Assembly: GCA_016342655.1 (NCBI GenBank) | Contig: JAEINL010000028.1 | Span: forward strand, 1-44,518 | DNA from: Sphaerochaeta sp. | Lineage (GTDB): Bacteria > Spirochaetota > Spirochaetia > Sphaerochaetales > Sphaerochaetaceae | Reading direction: 5' to 3' | DNA: 44,518 nucleotides | Shown here: in pieces, positions 17,229-26,113 of the stretch | How positions within the stretch are numbered: position 1 is the stretch's first letter | Layout of the letters: each line of letters begins with the position of its first letter | The notes under the pieces: generated by a model | What the model saw: the letters and a program-made list of their open reading frames with translations, nothing else | The model's database searches: none | Told to the model about the DNA's origin: nothing | Translations under genes and position numbers: made by a program

Positions 17229-18586
17229 TCTCTGAATGCCAAAACATCGAAATTAAGCAGTCGTGGCATGATGATTACCTAAAATGGATTTGCGGATTTG
17301 CAAATGCACAAGGGGGATGTATATATATTGGCAAGGATGATACAGGCCATATTACTGGTCTAAAAAACGCCAATAAATTGATGGAAGATTTACCGAATAA
17401 GATTCGTGATCAGCTGGGACTTATGCCGCATATCAATCTACTACATGAATACGGTAAAGCCTATCTGGAAATTATAGTAGAGCCATCAACTGTACCTATT
17501 CCCTTGCGAGGATCCTATTACTGGCGATCAGGTTCGGTAAAGCAAGAGCTGAAAGGCAATGCGCTTACTGAGTTTTTGCTGAAGAAAATAGGCATGACTT
17601 GGGATCGGATTGTAGAAGAAAACGCTACGCTAGAAGATATTGATGATGTGACGATTGAGCTCTTCAAAAAAGAAGCAGTTAAGGCCGGTCGACTGTCGGA
17701 TATTTCTGATCTTTCTACTAAAGAACTGTTGAAAAAACTACGATTGCTGACTGAAAAGGGTCTAACCAAAGCATCTTTAGTTTTGTTTGGTAAAGACCCC
17801 GGCGAGTTTTATCCCAACCTCTTTGTAAAAATCGGTCGTTTTGGTACAAGTGTGGTTGATATGCGCTTTCAGGAGGTTGTAGAAGGGAATTTGTTCCAGA
17901 TGCTCCATGATGTGATGGAACAGTTAGAAAAAAAGTTTCTGATCAAGCCAGTGCACTTTGAAGGACTGCGTCGAATTGAGGAGTTGGAATATCCCGTTCC
18001 TGCTCTGCGTGAAATGCTGCTGAATGCTCTGGTGCACCGAAATTATATGGGAAGTATGACACAGCTTAAAGTTATGGATGACCGACTTTCACTCTGGAAT
18101 GCCGGAACACTACCAGTTGAATTGACTGTCGAAAAACTATTTTCACTGCATGAGTCCTACCCACGTAACCCGCTGATAGCAGATATTTGCTACAAGGCAG
18201 GGTATATAGATTCATGGGGACGAGGCATCAAAAAAATTATGGATACCTGCAAACAAGCTGGATTGCCTGAACCAATCTTTGAGGAACGATCAGGAGGTGT
18301 TGCAGTTGAGTTGCTGAAGTTACAAGCTTGCGAAAAAATTGTTTCGGGAGGTGATAGAGATGATTTCGGAACACTTTCGGAAAGAATTCGGAAAGAATTC
18401 GGAAGTGAACCTGTTAAGGCATTTGAGATTATATGCAAACACCCAGAGTTCACTGCTGAACAGATTGCAGAAAGATTAGATAAAACACCAAGAACCGCAG
18501 AAAACTATATATCCAAACTAAAGAAGGCTGGCTTCATCGTCAGGAGAGGTCCTAAACTCGGTGGATATTGGGAAATAAAGGATTAA
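17225..18586 (+). CDS. AlbA_2 (Schlafen-like) and RecG-type ATP-binding domain protein
   Basis: A 453-residue protein whose start overlaps the previous stop (ATGA). The N-terminal 110 residues form an AlbA_2/Schlafen domain: IEIKQSWHDDYLKWICGFAN, GGCIYIGKDDTGHITGL and YYWRSGSVKQEL. Residues about 265-370 resemble the RecG-like C-terminal ATP-binding domain (LREMLLNALVHRNY, the glycine turn IDSWGRGIKKIMD). The last 65 residues read as a winged helix (TAEQIAERLDKTPRTAENYI). Such proteins are often called transcriptional regulators; many occur in type I loci between hsdS and hsdR. It could be the regulator acting on the CAGTAACA palindrome, but nothing shows that directly. Confidence 0.8.
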   Translation: MISECQNIEIKQSWHDDYLKWICGFANAQGGCIYIGKDDTGHITGLKNANKLMEDLPNKIRDQLGLMPHINLLHEYGKAYLEIIVEPSTVPIPLRGSYYWRSGSVKQELKGNALTEFLLKKIGMTWDRIVEENATLEDIDDVTIELFKKEAVKAGRLSDISDLSTKELLKKLRLLTEKGLTKASLVLFGKDPGEFYPNLFVKIGRFGTSVVDMRFQEVVEGNLFQMLHDVMEQLEKKFLIKPVHFEGLRRIEELEYPVPALREMLLNALVHRNYMGSMTQLKVMDDRLSLWNAGTLPVELTVEKLFSLHESYPRNPLIADICYKAGYIDSWGRGIKKIMDTCKQAGLPEPIFEERSGGVAVELLKLQACEKIVSGGDRDDFGTLSERIRKEFGSEPVKAFEIICKHPEFTAEQIAERLDKTPRTAENYISKLKKAGFIVRRGPKLGGYWEIKD

Positions 18587-18588
18587 GT

Positions 18589-21500
18589 ATGTATGACTTT
18601 CCAACTAATGAAAAATTAACAAGCCAGATACCAGCACTCCAACTTCTAGTGATGATGGGATATGAATATATTTCTCCCGAAGAGGCTTTAGCAGAGCGCC
18701 AGGGACGACTTTCCAATGTCTTATTAGAAAACATTCTGCGCAATCAGCTCAAAGAGTTAAACAGCATTCGGTTCAAAGGTAGCGAGTTTCTCTTCAGCGA
18801 GGAAAATGTGCAATCGGCTATCCAAAAGCTGAAGAATATTAAATATGATGGACTGCTTAAGACGAATGAGGCTATTTACGATCTAATCACGCTCGGAACT
18901 GCCATGGAACAAACTATTGAAGGTGATTCAAAAAGCTTTACCATGAACTATATCGACTGGCGTAATCCCAGGGTCAACAAGTTTCATGTAACAGTTGAAT
19001 ACAGTGTTGAACGTTCACGAACAACTGAAACCGCACGACCAGATATTGTTCTCTTTGTTAATGGTATTCCTTTCTGCATTATTGAGTGTAAAGCACCACA
19101 GATTGAAGTGGAACAGGCTGTTTCACAATCGATCAGAAATCAGAATGATGACTATGTCCCGAAACTCTTCATCTACAGCCAGATGGTGCTGGCTTTGAAT
19201 AAAAACAGCGCCATGTTTGGAACAACAGGAACTGCTGCAAAATTCTGGAGCGTATGGAAAGAGCCTCAGATGAATGACGGTGAATGCGAGTTTATAAAAT
19301 TAGCTGCAGTAGTCAACCAACCACTGCCCGAGGATATTGTTACCAGAATTTCATCCTCTTTTGATGTTAAGCCGGAGGCTTTATTAGGTAACAGGCTCGT
19401 GACTGAACAGGATAAATCTCTGTTCTCTCTTTGCAGACCGGAACGTCTTCTTGAATTAGTGTGGAAGTTTACCGTGTTTGATGGGGGAATCAAAAAGATT
19501 GCCCGTTATCAACAGTATTTCGTCATCAAGTCTACCCTGAATCGAGTAAAGCATTTTGATAACAACAATTCGCGTAAAGGTGGCATGATTTGGCATACCC
19601 AGGGATCAGGAAAGTCGTTAACAATGGTGATGCTCGCCCGGAATCTGGCTTTAGATCCAGAAATATTGAATCCGAGAATAGTTCTTGTGACAGATCGTGA
19701 CGATCTCGATAAGCAGCTTGGAAATACCTTTGTAGCCTGTGGTCTTGAAGCAAACCGAGCAACATCAGGAAGAAATCTGTTGGAGTTGATTACAGAAAAG
19801 AAATCAGGAATTATCACTACCCTCATTCATAAGTTTGATAAAGCTTTTACAATAAAGAAATATCAGGACCCTTCATCCAATATTTTTGTTCTGGTGGATG
19901 AGAGCCACCGTACTCAATTTGGTTCCTTTTCCGCTCGGATGAAACAGATGTTTCCCCATGCCTGTTACTTAGGTTTTACTGGGACACCGCTTTTAAAGAA
20001 GGAAAAGAACAACTTCACCAAATTTGGTGAACTGTTAGAACCCCATTATTCCATTACACAAGCAGTTGAAGATGGCGCAGTGGTTCCTCTTTTATATGAG
20101 GGACGTCACGTCGAGATGACACAAAACAAAGAAGCTGTTGATTTGTGGTTTGAACGGCACACACAAGGATTGACCAAAGAGCAGCAGGCTGACTTGAAAC
20201 GGAAATATGCACGAGCAGAAATGTTGAATAAAGCCGATCAGGTCATATACATGAGAGCTTTTGACATCAGCGAGCATTTTCGATCGAACTGGCAGGGAAC
20301 AGGATTCAAGGCACAGCTGGTGGCCCCCAATAAAGCATCTGCGCTCAAGTACAACGCATATCTGAATGAGATAGGTCTTGTCAGTTCCGATGTTGTTATC
20401 TCGCCTCCGGATATGCGTGAAGGTTATGAAGAGACCGATGATGAGCCAACGGATGAGGTCGTAAAATTCTGGCAAAAGATGATAAAGCGCTATGGTAGTG
20501 AAGAAGAATACACAAAGCAGCTCATCAACCAGTTTAAACACGGCAATGAACCTGAAATATTGATTGTTGTTAGCAAGCTGTTAACAGGTTTTGATGCACC
20601 AAGAAACGTTGCTCTCTACTTATGCAGAATGCTTAAAGAGCACACACTGCTTCAGGCAATCGCTCGAGTCAATCGTCTTTATGAGTATAAGGAGTTTGGC
20701 ATTATTGTCGACTATGCCAGCGTCCTTGGTGAGCTTGACAAAGCGCTTACTATGTACAGTGTGTTTGAAGGGTTTGATGAATCCGATCTGGTCGGCACTC
20801 TGACATCCATTACCTGTGAAATTGAAAAACTGCCTGGCCAGTATTCGGATCTTTGGGATATATTCAAAACGGTTAAGCATTCCTACGATGAAGAAGCCTA
20901 TGAAAAGCTGCTTGCTGATGATGAGCTCAGAGAAGAGTTTTATAGCCGTCTTTCTGAGTTTTCAAAGACGCTTGGTATAGCACTCTCTTCTGAACATTTC
21001 TTGATCGAAACAGATGAGCTTACTTTATCCAGGTATAAGGCAGATCTTCGGAAATTCCATTTACTCAAATCATCTGTCAAGCTCCGGTATGCGGAAGCAA
21101 TTGACTATCGGGATTATGAGCCAAAAATCAAAAAGCTGCTGGATACACACATCCAGGCTAATGAAGTAGTACAGCTCAATGAACCTGTAAACATCTTTGA
21201 TGATGCATCCTTCATGGAAGTTAAAGAAGACCGAGGGGTGTATGGCAGCAAAAAATCTACCGGGTCAAAAGCTGATACAATTGCACATGCAACGAAGAGG
21301 GTTATCACCGAAAATATTGATGAAGATCCTGCATTTTACGAGAAATTTTCAAGGCTGATTCAGCAGGCAATTGAAGATTTCAGGGCTAAGAGAATATCTG
21401 ATCTGGATTATCTGAGCAAGGTTGTGGATATCCGCAATAAAGTTGTCGGCAAGGTGCATGATACCATACCGGTTAAGCTTTTTGGGAATGAAGATGCCAT

Positions 21501-21789
21501 GGCCTATTTTGGTGTACTTAAGCCTTTTCTTGAAAACTCCGAATTAGGTGAGGAAGTTCTTGAATCTGCTGCAGCTGATACAGCAATTTCTATTTGGGGA
21601 ATTTTAGAAACACACAAAAAGGTTCACTTCTGGGATGATGAAGACGCTCAGAAACAGGCAGTTAACGAGATTGATGACTACCTCTATGATGAGCTCATGG
21701 CAGAAAGAGGGATCAAATTGTCCTTTGATCAGATGGATGACATCATCGAGAAAGTGCTGCACGTGGCAAAGCACAGGAGCCATATATAA
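18589..21789 (+). CDS. hsdR: Type I restriction endonuclease motor and nuclease subunit
   Basis: A 1066-residue HsdR, the ATP-driven translocase and nuclease of the complex. The PD-(D/E)xK nuclease is seen at D152 and E166-C-K168. The helicase motor has Walker A TQGSGKS (K342), DESH at 437-440, the motif III GFTGTPL, and motif VI LLQAIARVNRLYEY. The C-terminal helical part for docking to HsdM is present, so the subunit is full length. A TTG at 18568 is in frame, but the ATG at 18589 has AAGGA seven bases before it. Only two bases separate it from the previous stop, and its stop overlaps the next start (TAATG). All catalytic residues are kept, so restriction should be active. Confidence 0.96.
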   Translation: MYDFPTNEKLTSQIPALQLLVMMGYEYISPEEALAERQGRLSNVLLENILRNQLKELNSIRFKGSEFLFSEENVQSAIQKLKNIKYDGLLKTNEAIYDLITLGTAMEQTIEGDSKSFTMNYIDWRNPRVNKFHVTVEYSVERSRTTETARPDIVLFVNGIPFCIIECKAPQIEVEQAVSQSIRNQNDDYVPKLFIYSQMVLALNKNSAMFGTTGTAAKFWSVWKEPQMNDGECEFIKLAAVVNQPLPEDIVTRISSSFDVKPEALLGNRLVTEQDKSLFSLCRPERLLELVWKFTVFDGGIKKIARYQQYFVIKSTLNRVKHFDNNNSRKGGMIWHTQGSGKSLTMVMLARNLALDPEILNPRIVLVTDRDDLDKQLGNTFVACGLEANRATSGRNLLELITEKKSGIITTLIHKFDKAFTIKKYQDPSSNIFVLVDESHRTQFGSFSARMKQMFPHACYLGFTGTPLLKKEKNNFTKFGELLEPHYSITQAVEDGAVVPLLYEGRHVEMTQNKEAVDLWFERHTQGLTKEQQADLKRKYARAEMLNKADQVIYMRAFDISEHFRSNWQGTGFKAQLVAPNKASALKYNAYLNEIGLVSSDVVISPPDMREGYEETDDEPTDEVVKFWQKMIKRYGSEEEYTKQLINQFKHGNEPEILIVVSKLLTGFDAPRNVALYLCRMLKEHTLLQAIARVNRLYEYKEFGIIVDYASVLGELDKALTMYSVFEGFDESDLVGTLTSITCEIEKLPGQYSDLWDIFKTVKHSYDEEAYEKLLADDELREEFYSRLSEFSKTLGIALSSEHFLIETDELTLSRYKADLRKFHLLKSSVKLRYAEAIDYRDYEPKIKKLLDTHIQANEVVQLNEPVNIFDDASFMEVKEDRGVYGSKKSTGSKADTIAHATKRVITENIDEDPAFYEKFSRLIQQAIEDFRAKRISDLDYLSKVVDIRNKVVGKVHDTIPVKLFGNEDAMAYFGVLKPFLENSELGEEVLESAAADTAISIWGILETHKKVHFWDDEDAQKQAVNEIDDYLYDELMAERGIKLSFDQMDDIIEKVLHVAKHRSHI

Positions 21790-22514
21790 TGAAGGCATTA
21801 ATCCACAACAAGAGGCACTCGATTATATACGGGGGGAATACCATTGATTTCAGTCTGTTCTACTGTGATAGAAAAACGATGGAAGTTTCTGTAAACCCTG
21901 ACTGTACTGTTATCGTAAAAGTACCTCTGCAAACTGATATCACGCTGATAGAAAAGAAAGTTTTTATGCGAAGCCGTTGGATCCTCAAACAACTGAACTA
22001 TTTCAAACAGTTTATCCCAAAGACTCCTGACCGTTGTTATCTGAACGGCGAGACCCACCTGTATCTTGGAAAGCAATATCGTTTGAAGTTAGCCGAAGGA
22101 ACGGAAAACTCAGTGAAATTGTCTCGTGGTTTTTTTTATATCACCTGTCGTAGTATGCCAACTCCTGGTGTTGCCAAGAAATTATTGGATCAGTGGTATT
22201 TAGAAAAGGCACGACTTCAATTCTTGCAAAGTATGAATCGGATTTGGCAGAAATTTAATGGTCTTGGTATTGAACAGCCAAAACTATCCATAAAACGAAT
22301 GAAAACAAGATGGGGCAGCCTTTCAGACAAGGGCACTGTTACCCTCAATACAGACCTGATCAGAGCTCCTAAAGAGTGTATTGACTATGTTGTTACCCAT
22401 GAGCTGTGTCACTTGAAATATCATGATCATAGTCCAGAGTTTTATGCGCTCCTTGACTCTATCATTCCAGGTTGGAAGAAGGTAAAACACAGGCTTGAAG
22501 TAACCCTATCCTAA
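21789..22514 (+). CDS. YgjP/SprT-like zinc metalloprotease (M48-related, DUF45)
   Basis: A 241-residue protein translationally coupled to hsdR. The zinc site is H204-E-L-C-H208 with the third ligand H214 in HDHSPEF, exactly the YgjP spacing. MKTRWGSLSDKGTVTLN is the family's conserved segment just before it. YgjP-type genes often end type I restriction operons, where they may help control HsdR, but their substrate is not established. The gene closes the island's gene train; about 140 gene-free bases follow. Confidence 0.88.
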   Translation: MKALIHNKRHSIIYGGNTIDFSLFYCDRKTMEVSVNPDCTVIVKVPLQTDITLIEKKVFMRSRWILKQLNYFKQFIPKTPDRCYLNGETHLYLGKQYRLKLAEGTENSVKLSRGFFYITCRSMPTPGVAKKLLDQWYLEKARLQFLQSMNRIWQKFNGLGIEQPKLSIKRMKTRWGSLSDKGTVTLNTDLIRAPKECIDYVVTHELCHLKYHDHSPEFYALLDSIIPGWKKVKHRLEVTLS

Positions 22515-22655
22515 GCCAAAAAGCATATCGAACGTAAATACTATCGGTTCTTTTAGCTTCTTACTATTTTTGCTAGTCTGATTAGGGTTGTATGTTTTCT
22601 GGATTCTATAGGTTCTCAAATGTTGTAGCGTTCTGGTACTAGCCCCTGCAAAGGA

Positions 22656-22997
22656 GTTCTAGAGGGCCTTCCCTTTGGCAACAACTCCATTGCAATCGCC
22701 TCCTATGTTGCCCATGGGCTTGCCCCTGAAGAGCGCAAGCGCCTCTACAAGGAGATGGGTAGGGTGGCCAAAGAATATGTGGTCATCTACGACTATAACC
22801 AGAAGCGATCAAAACTGACCTCCCTGATCGAGTGGATGGAGAGGGGTGACTACTTCCGTTTCATCAGGAATGCAGAGAAGGAAATGAAAGGATGCGTTAC
22901 GGAAATGAAGGCATGTTTTTCTGAGGTACGGGTTATCAACGCTGATGTGCGAGCATCCTGGTATATCTGCACGCCTTTATTGGATCAAGATATCTGA
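22656..22997 (+). pseudogene. 5'-truncated second copy of the methyltransferase
   Basis: From 22689 to the stop at 22997 this repeats the methyltransferase at 7474-7782 almost exactly. Upstream, 22656-22688 still reads as the same protein region but with a diverged sequence (VLEGLPFGNNSIAIAS against ALEGLPFEKNSFDIAIAS) and two codons fewer. Before that no similarity remains, so the SAM-binding half is missing. An internal ATG at 22755 could still start an 80-residue piece, but that would not be an enzyme. Confidence 0.85.
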
Positions 22998-23144
22998 TTC
23001 CCGTACAGCAGAACATCCCTCCATCATTTCTGCTGGAGGGAGTACGCTCTTCATCTAGAGAGTATAGTGAAGTCCAACGCTCAGTTGGTGGTCTGCTACC
23101 ATCGGTTTGGCTTCATTGCCCTTGTTCCAAACAAAGGGCATGTC
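22689..23144 (+). repeat. Right copy of the 456-bp direct repeat flanking the island
   Basis: It matches 7474-7929, offset by 15,215 bases. It contains the truncated methyltransferase, the convergent hairpin (23016-23041) and the 3' end of the intact Wzi-like gene. Confidence 0.95.
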
Positions 23145-24770
23145 GAGATTTCCTGTGAGGGAGAGGTTCTCTGACAGGTTTACCTCTGATGCAAGCTTGA
23201 TGAGCAAGGTGTACTCTACCAGTCCACCCTCAGTAGAATCAAAGGGATTCTCTGTTGATGGAGTGGAGATTACCGGTTCAGTTCCAGAGTATGAACCCCA
23301 CTCGCTTGAAAAGTCCATCACTCCATGTGCCATACACAGTGTTTCGATTGAGGTCTTCCACGATCCTGGGATTTCATAGTCCAGCAAGAGATTCCCCACT
23401 ATGGCATCTCCTCCATAGGGATAGCCCTGTACATACCTGAGGTTAGCCATACTGCCTGCAAGTACTCGTATGATGCCATCGTATCCGACTCCATACTGGC
23501 CTGTTGTGGCATCATATTTTTCTCGCAAGTAGAAGAAGGGATCGGTATATACACCTTCCAAGGCCACGCTCAGGATACCTTTTTTCAGGACCGTTTTCTT
23601 CTGGATGCCCAAAAGGTAGGCGAAGGCTGTAGGTCTTGCTCCGCTTTCTGGTGGGACAGGCTCTCCAAAGGCAATCTCATCCACACCAAACTGAGCATAG
23701 ATATTAAGCCCTCTGATAGGGGTGTAGTCCCCTTCAAATACAAGCATTGAGTTGGAGTTTCCCCTGATATACTGGTTATGATAGAACCCTACTGGGTTGA
23801 GGAAGCGCAAGTCTATGGAACCAGAGCTACTCTGGTACATCATGGATTCTGTAATGGTAACGTTCGCCTTATCCTTGAGGAATCGGAATTCCACCCGATG
23901 AGCCAGGAACATCTTGATGCCATCGGCAAGGATGTCCTGTGTGTTGCCAACTTGGGGGGAAGTGTATAAAGGATCAAGAACTTGTGGATGGGTGAAGAAG
24001 GAAGAGAGGAGGGTGTACTTGAAGGAATCAAAGTAGGTGGTGAAGCGCCCGATCTGCTGGTAGGGCATGGTGTTGCTGACAGAGAGGTTGCCGCTCTTAC
24101 CAGCTCCCCAGCTGATCTTGTCCCTTCCCACTTGCAGGCTCCAGTTGTCTCCTCCTGCACTTGCGAAGGCGCGATAAGGGAAGTTCAAATCGATGGAGGG
24201 AAGTCCGTTCGGAGGGACCATAATAATGTTGGTTGTCAGCAATGATTCTCCATAGAGAGGATTTGTCTTCGTATTGGGACTGTCTTCAGATCCTGAAACC
24301 TTTCCGAAGTTGTTCATCAGCGAGAGTTCAAAGTAACTGTAAAAATGGTCTGTTGGCCAGGTTTCAAAGCTGAGGTTTCCCAAGGGCCTTCGGTCGGTGT
24401 AGTTGTACGACCAGTCGCTCTCGCTGGTAAAATCATCCTTGTTGGTATGGGCATATGCTTCCACGTTTACCTGAAGCCCAACAGCATAGCCAAGGTTGCC
24501 TTTTTGTTTGGGCTTTTGAGACAGAAGGGTTGTAGCTTGGTCGTACAGGTCTCGTTCTGCTTGTGTTGGTAGGGCCTTTCTATCGAGCCTATCCAACATC
24601 CTTTGTAGCTCATCCTGGCTGTAGGGGCCTGTCGTTGAGGGTAGGGCCATTTGTTGCAGGATGTAGAGGTTGGCAATATACCGGTATACAGGACTTTCCA
24701 GAGAAATAATCTTCTGGGAATTTGCAGCTCCCGTGGAAAGGCATAGCAAAAGGGTACAACAAAAAGCCAT
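23055..24770 (-). CDS. Wzi-like outer-membrane beta-barrel protein (start possibly frameshifted)
   Basis: A 571-residue exported protein. Residues 1-20 are the hydrophobic end of a signal peptide (LLLCLSTGAANS) and the rest has the alternating aromatic beta-strand style of an outer-membrane barrel, with a segment (LQVGRDKISWGAGKSGNLSVSN) as in the capsule-assembly Wzi family. YTL at the end suits insertion by the BAM complex. The ATG at 24768-24770 has no ribosome binding site. A better start, ATG at 24791-24793 with AGGAG seven bases upstream, would add M-T-L-P-K-K and a basic signal-peptide head, but it is out of frame by one base at an A8 tract (24775-24782). Nine As would join them. So the gene is either phase-variable, slipped during translation, or affected by a sequencing error. 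Confidence 0.8.
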   Translation of the reverse strand: MAFCCTLLLCLSTGAANSQKIISLESPVYRYIANLYILQQMALPSTTGPYSQDELQRMLDRLDRKALPTQAERDLYDQATTLLSQKPKQKGNLGYAVGLQVNVEAYAHTNKDDFTSESDWSYNYTDRRPLGNLSFETWPTDHFYSYFELSLMNNFGKVSGSEDSPNTKTNPLYGESLLTTNIIMVPPNGLPSIDLNFPYRAFASAGGDNWSLQVGRDKISWGAGKSGNLSVSNTMPYQQIGRFTTYFDSFKYTLLSSFFTHPQVLDPLYTSPQVGNTQDILADGIKMFLAHRVEFRFLKDKANVTITESMMYQSSSGSIDLRFLNPVGFYHNQYIRGNSNSMLVFEGDYTPIRGLNIYAQFGVDEIAFGEPVPPESGARPTAFAYLLGIQKKTVLKKGILSVALEGVYTDPFFYLREKYDATTGQYGVGYDGIIRVLAGSMANLRYVQGYPYGGDAIVGNLLLDYEIPGSWKTSIETLCMAHGVMDFSSEWGSYSGTEPVISTPSTENPFDSTEGGLVEYTLLIKLASEVNLSENLSLTGNLDMPFVWNKGNEAKPMVADHQLSVGLHYTL

Positions 24771-24774
24771 CAGC

Positions 24775-24782
24775 TTTTTTTT
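24775..24782 (-). repeat. A8 homopolymer at the Wzi-like gene start
   Basis: Eight As on the coding strand lie between an ATG with a good ribosome binding site (24791-24793) and the in-frame ATG at 24768-24770. At this length the upstream ATG reads into a TGA after seven codons; with one more A the frame would continue into the signal peptide. Confidence 0.8.
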
Positions 24783-24818
24783 GGAAGAGTCATGTAATTA
24801 GTCTCCTATTTTTATGCA

Positions 24819-24847
24819 TATGTAGCACAAAGTTAGGTTTAGAACAA
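24819..24847 (-). promoter_or_regulatory. Candidate promoter of the Wzi-like gene
   Basis: On the minus strand TTGTTC (24842-24847) and TACATA (24819-24824) are 17 bases apart, upstream of the AGGAG ribosome binding site at 24802-24806. Both boxes are moderate matches. Confidence 0.4.
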
Positions 24848-24972
24848 CCCTTTATTGTACCATATACATATAAAAACTGCCTATAGGAGTTATTCCTAGC
24901 AGGGTAGTAGCTATCAGGTTATTTTGATGTTGAGTTTTTTCACTTTCTCTACTTTTATGTATTTGCGTTAGG

Positions 24973-25044
24973 TACGTAGGTATCTGTTTATTGACAGCTG
25001 GTTGTGTTTGGCATACGGTGGTGGACACAACAGGTACCTATGTA
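24973..25044 (+). promoter_or_regulatory. citC upstream region: promoter-like boxes inside an inverted repeat
   Basis: A perfect -35 TTGACA (24991-24996) is followed after 17 bases by a poor -10 TACGGT (25014-25019), so help from an activator is plausible. The pair is enclosed by two 14-base arms, 24973-24986 and 25031-25044, complementary except for two positions that are G-U wobbles on the plus-strand RNA. The second arm touches the AGGAG ribosome binding site of citC. Confidence 0.4.
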
Positions 25045-25054
25045 GGAGAAAAAC

Positions 25055-26113
25055 ATGGATATTTTCACACAGAGTGCACAGCCCATGGGGGGATCTCTTC
25101 TTGAAGAGGTCAAGCATTTCCTTTTGGAACAGGGGCTTGTCTTTGAAGGGGTTCCTGAATTTACCTCTATCCTTCGTACTGAGGACGACATGATTATCGG
25201 TACGGGCTCCCTCGATGGCAATGTGCTCAAATACATTGCTGTACAGAAGAGCCGTCAGGGTGAGGGCTTGCTAGGCCAGATACTTACCACCTTGGTAACC
25301 CAAGCTTTCAGCAAGGGGTTACGCAACCTGTTTGTATTCACCAAGCCCCAGAACAAAAGTCTGTTCATACCCTTTGGCTTCTATCCCATTGAAGAGACCT
25401 CCAGTGTCCTCTTGATGGAAAACCGTAGGAATGGAATAGCTCGTTATGTTACTGCACTGAAAAAAGAGACTGATGAGGCTGTACTGTCGAGAGGGCTCTC
25501 TGTTTCGGGTTTGATCGGGACCATAGTGGTCAACTGTAATCCCTTCACCAAGGGTCACCGCTATCTTCTGGAAAGTTCTGCCAAAAAGTGCTCTCTATTG
25601 CATGTTTTTGTTGTTTCCAGCGACAAGAGCGCCTTTCCTACCGAGGTCAGGCTATCCTTGGTTCGTCAGGGTGTCGCCGATATCCCCAATATCGTTGTGC
25701 ATGAGGCAAGTGACTATCTTGTATCAGTAGCTACTTTCCCATCGTACTTCATCAAGGAACAGCAGAGTTCCGGGCAGTTGAACAGTGAGTTGGATATTGC
25801 AATCTTCCTGCACTACATAGCCCCTGCCTTAGGTATAACCTGCCGCTTTGTGGGAACGGAGCCCCTTTGTATGACCACCGCTGCCTACAACCGCCAGATG
25901 CAGAAAATGCTTGAGGCAAAGGGAGTGAGCTTTGTTGAGGTCGAGAGGCTCCAAGCAGATGAGCATCCCATCAGTGCCTCGCGGGTACGAGCTCTTATGG
26001 GACTGAAAGAGTTTGATAAGCTTGAAGCACTGGTGCCCTCTACTACCTATGCCTTCATCATGTCTGAACGAGGGCAGGTGATTGCCTTTCAGTTGGCAAT
26101 GGAGAAGGTATAA
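25055..26113 (+). CDS. citC: [Citrate (pro-3S)-lyase] ligase
   Basis: A 352-residue enzyme that acetylates the CitD prosthetic group with acetate and ATP, turning on citrate lyase in the cytoplasm. The N-terminal 130 residues are the GNAT-like domain of CitC (YIAVQKSRQGEGLLGQIL). The nucleotidyltransferase domain begins at about residue 155 with IVVNCNPFTKGHRYLLE, which carries the H-x-G-H-like ATP motif, and ends with ISASRVRALM. GTAGGAG eight bases before the ATG supports the start. It is separated from the other cit genes by the two-component genes. Its last 25 bases overlap the 3' end of the convergent response regulator gene. Confidence 0.93.
   Translation: MDIFTQSAQPMGGSLLEEVKHFLLEQGLVFEGVPEFTSILRTEDDMIIGTGSLDGNVLKYIAVQKSRQGEGLLGQILTTLVTQAFSKGLRNLFVFTKPQNKSLFIPFGFYPIEETSSVLLMENRRNGIARYVTALKKETDEAVLSRGLSVSGLIGTIVVNCNPFTKGHRYLLESSAKKCSLLHVFVVSSDKSAFPTEVRLSLVRQGVADIPNIVVHEASDYLVSVATFPSYFIKEQQSSGQLNSELDIAIFLHYIAPALGITCRFVGTEPLCMTTAAYNRQMQKMLEAKGVSFVEVERLQADEHPISASRVRALMGLKEFDKLEALVPSTTYAFIMSERGQVIAFQLAMEKV

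Noticed and set aside
7930..22688. Prophage or integrative element with integrase
   Set aside because: No integrase, transposase, phage structural or conjugation gene was recognised; the border evidence points to homologous recombination.
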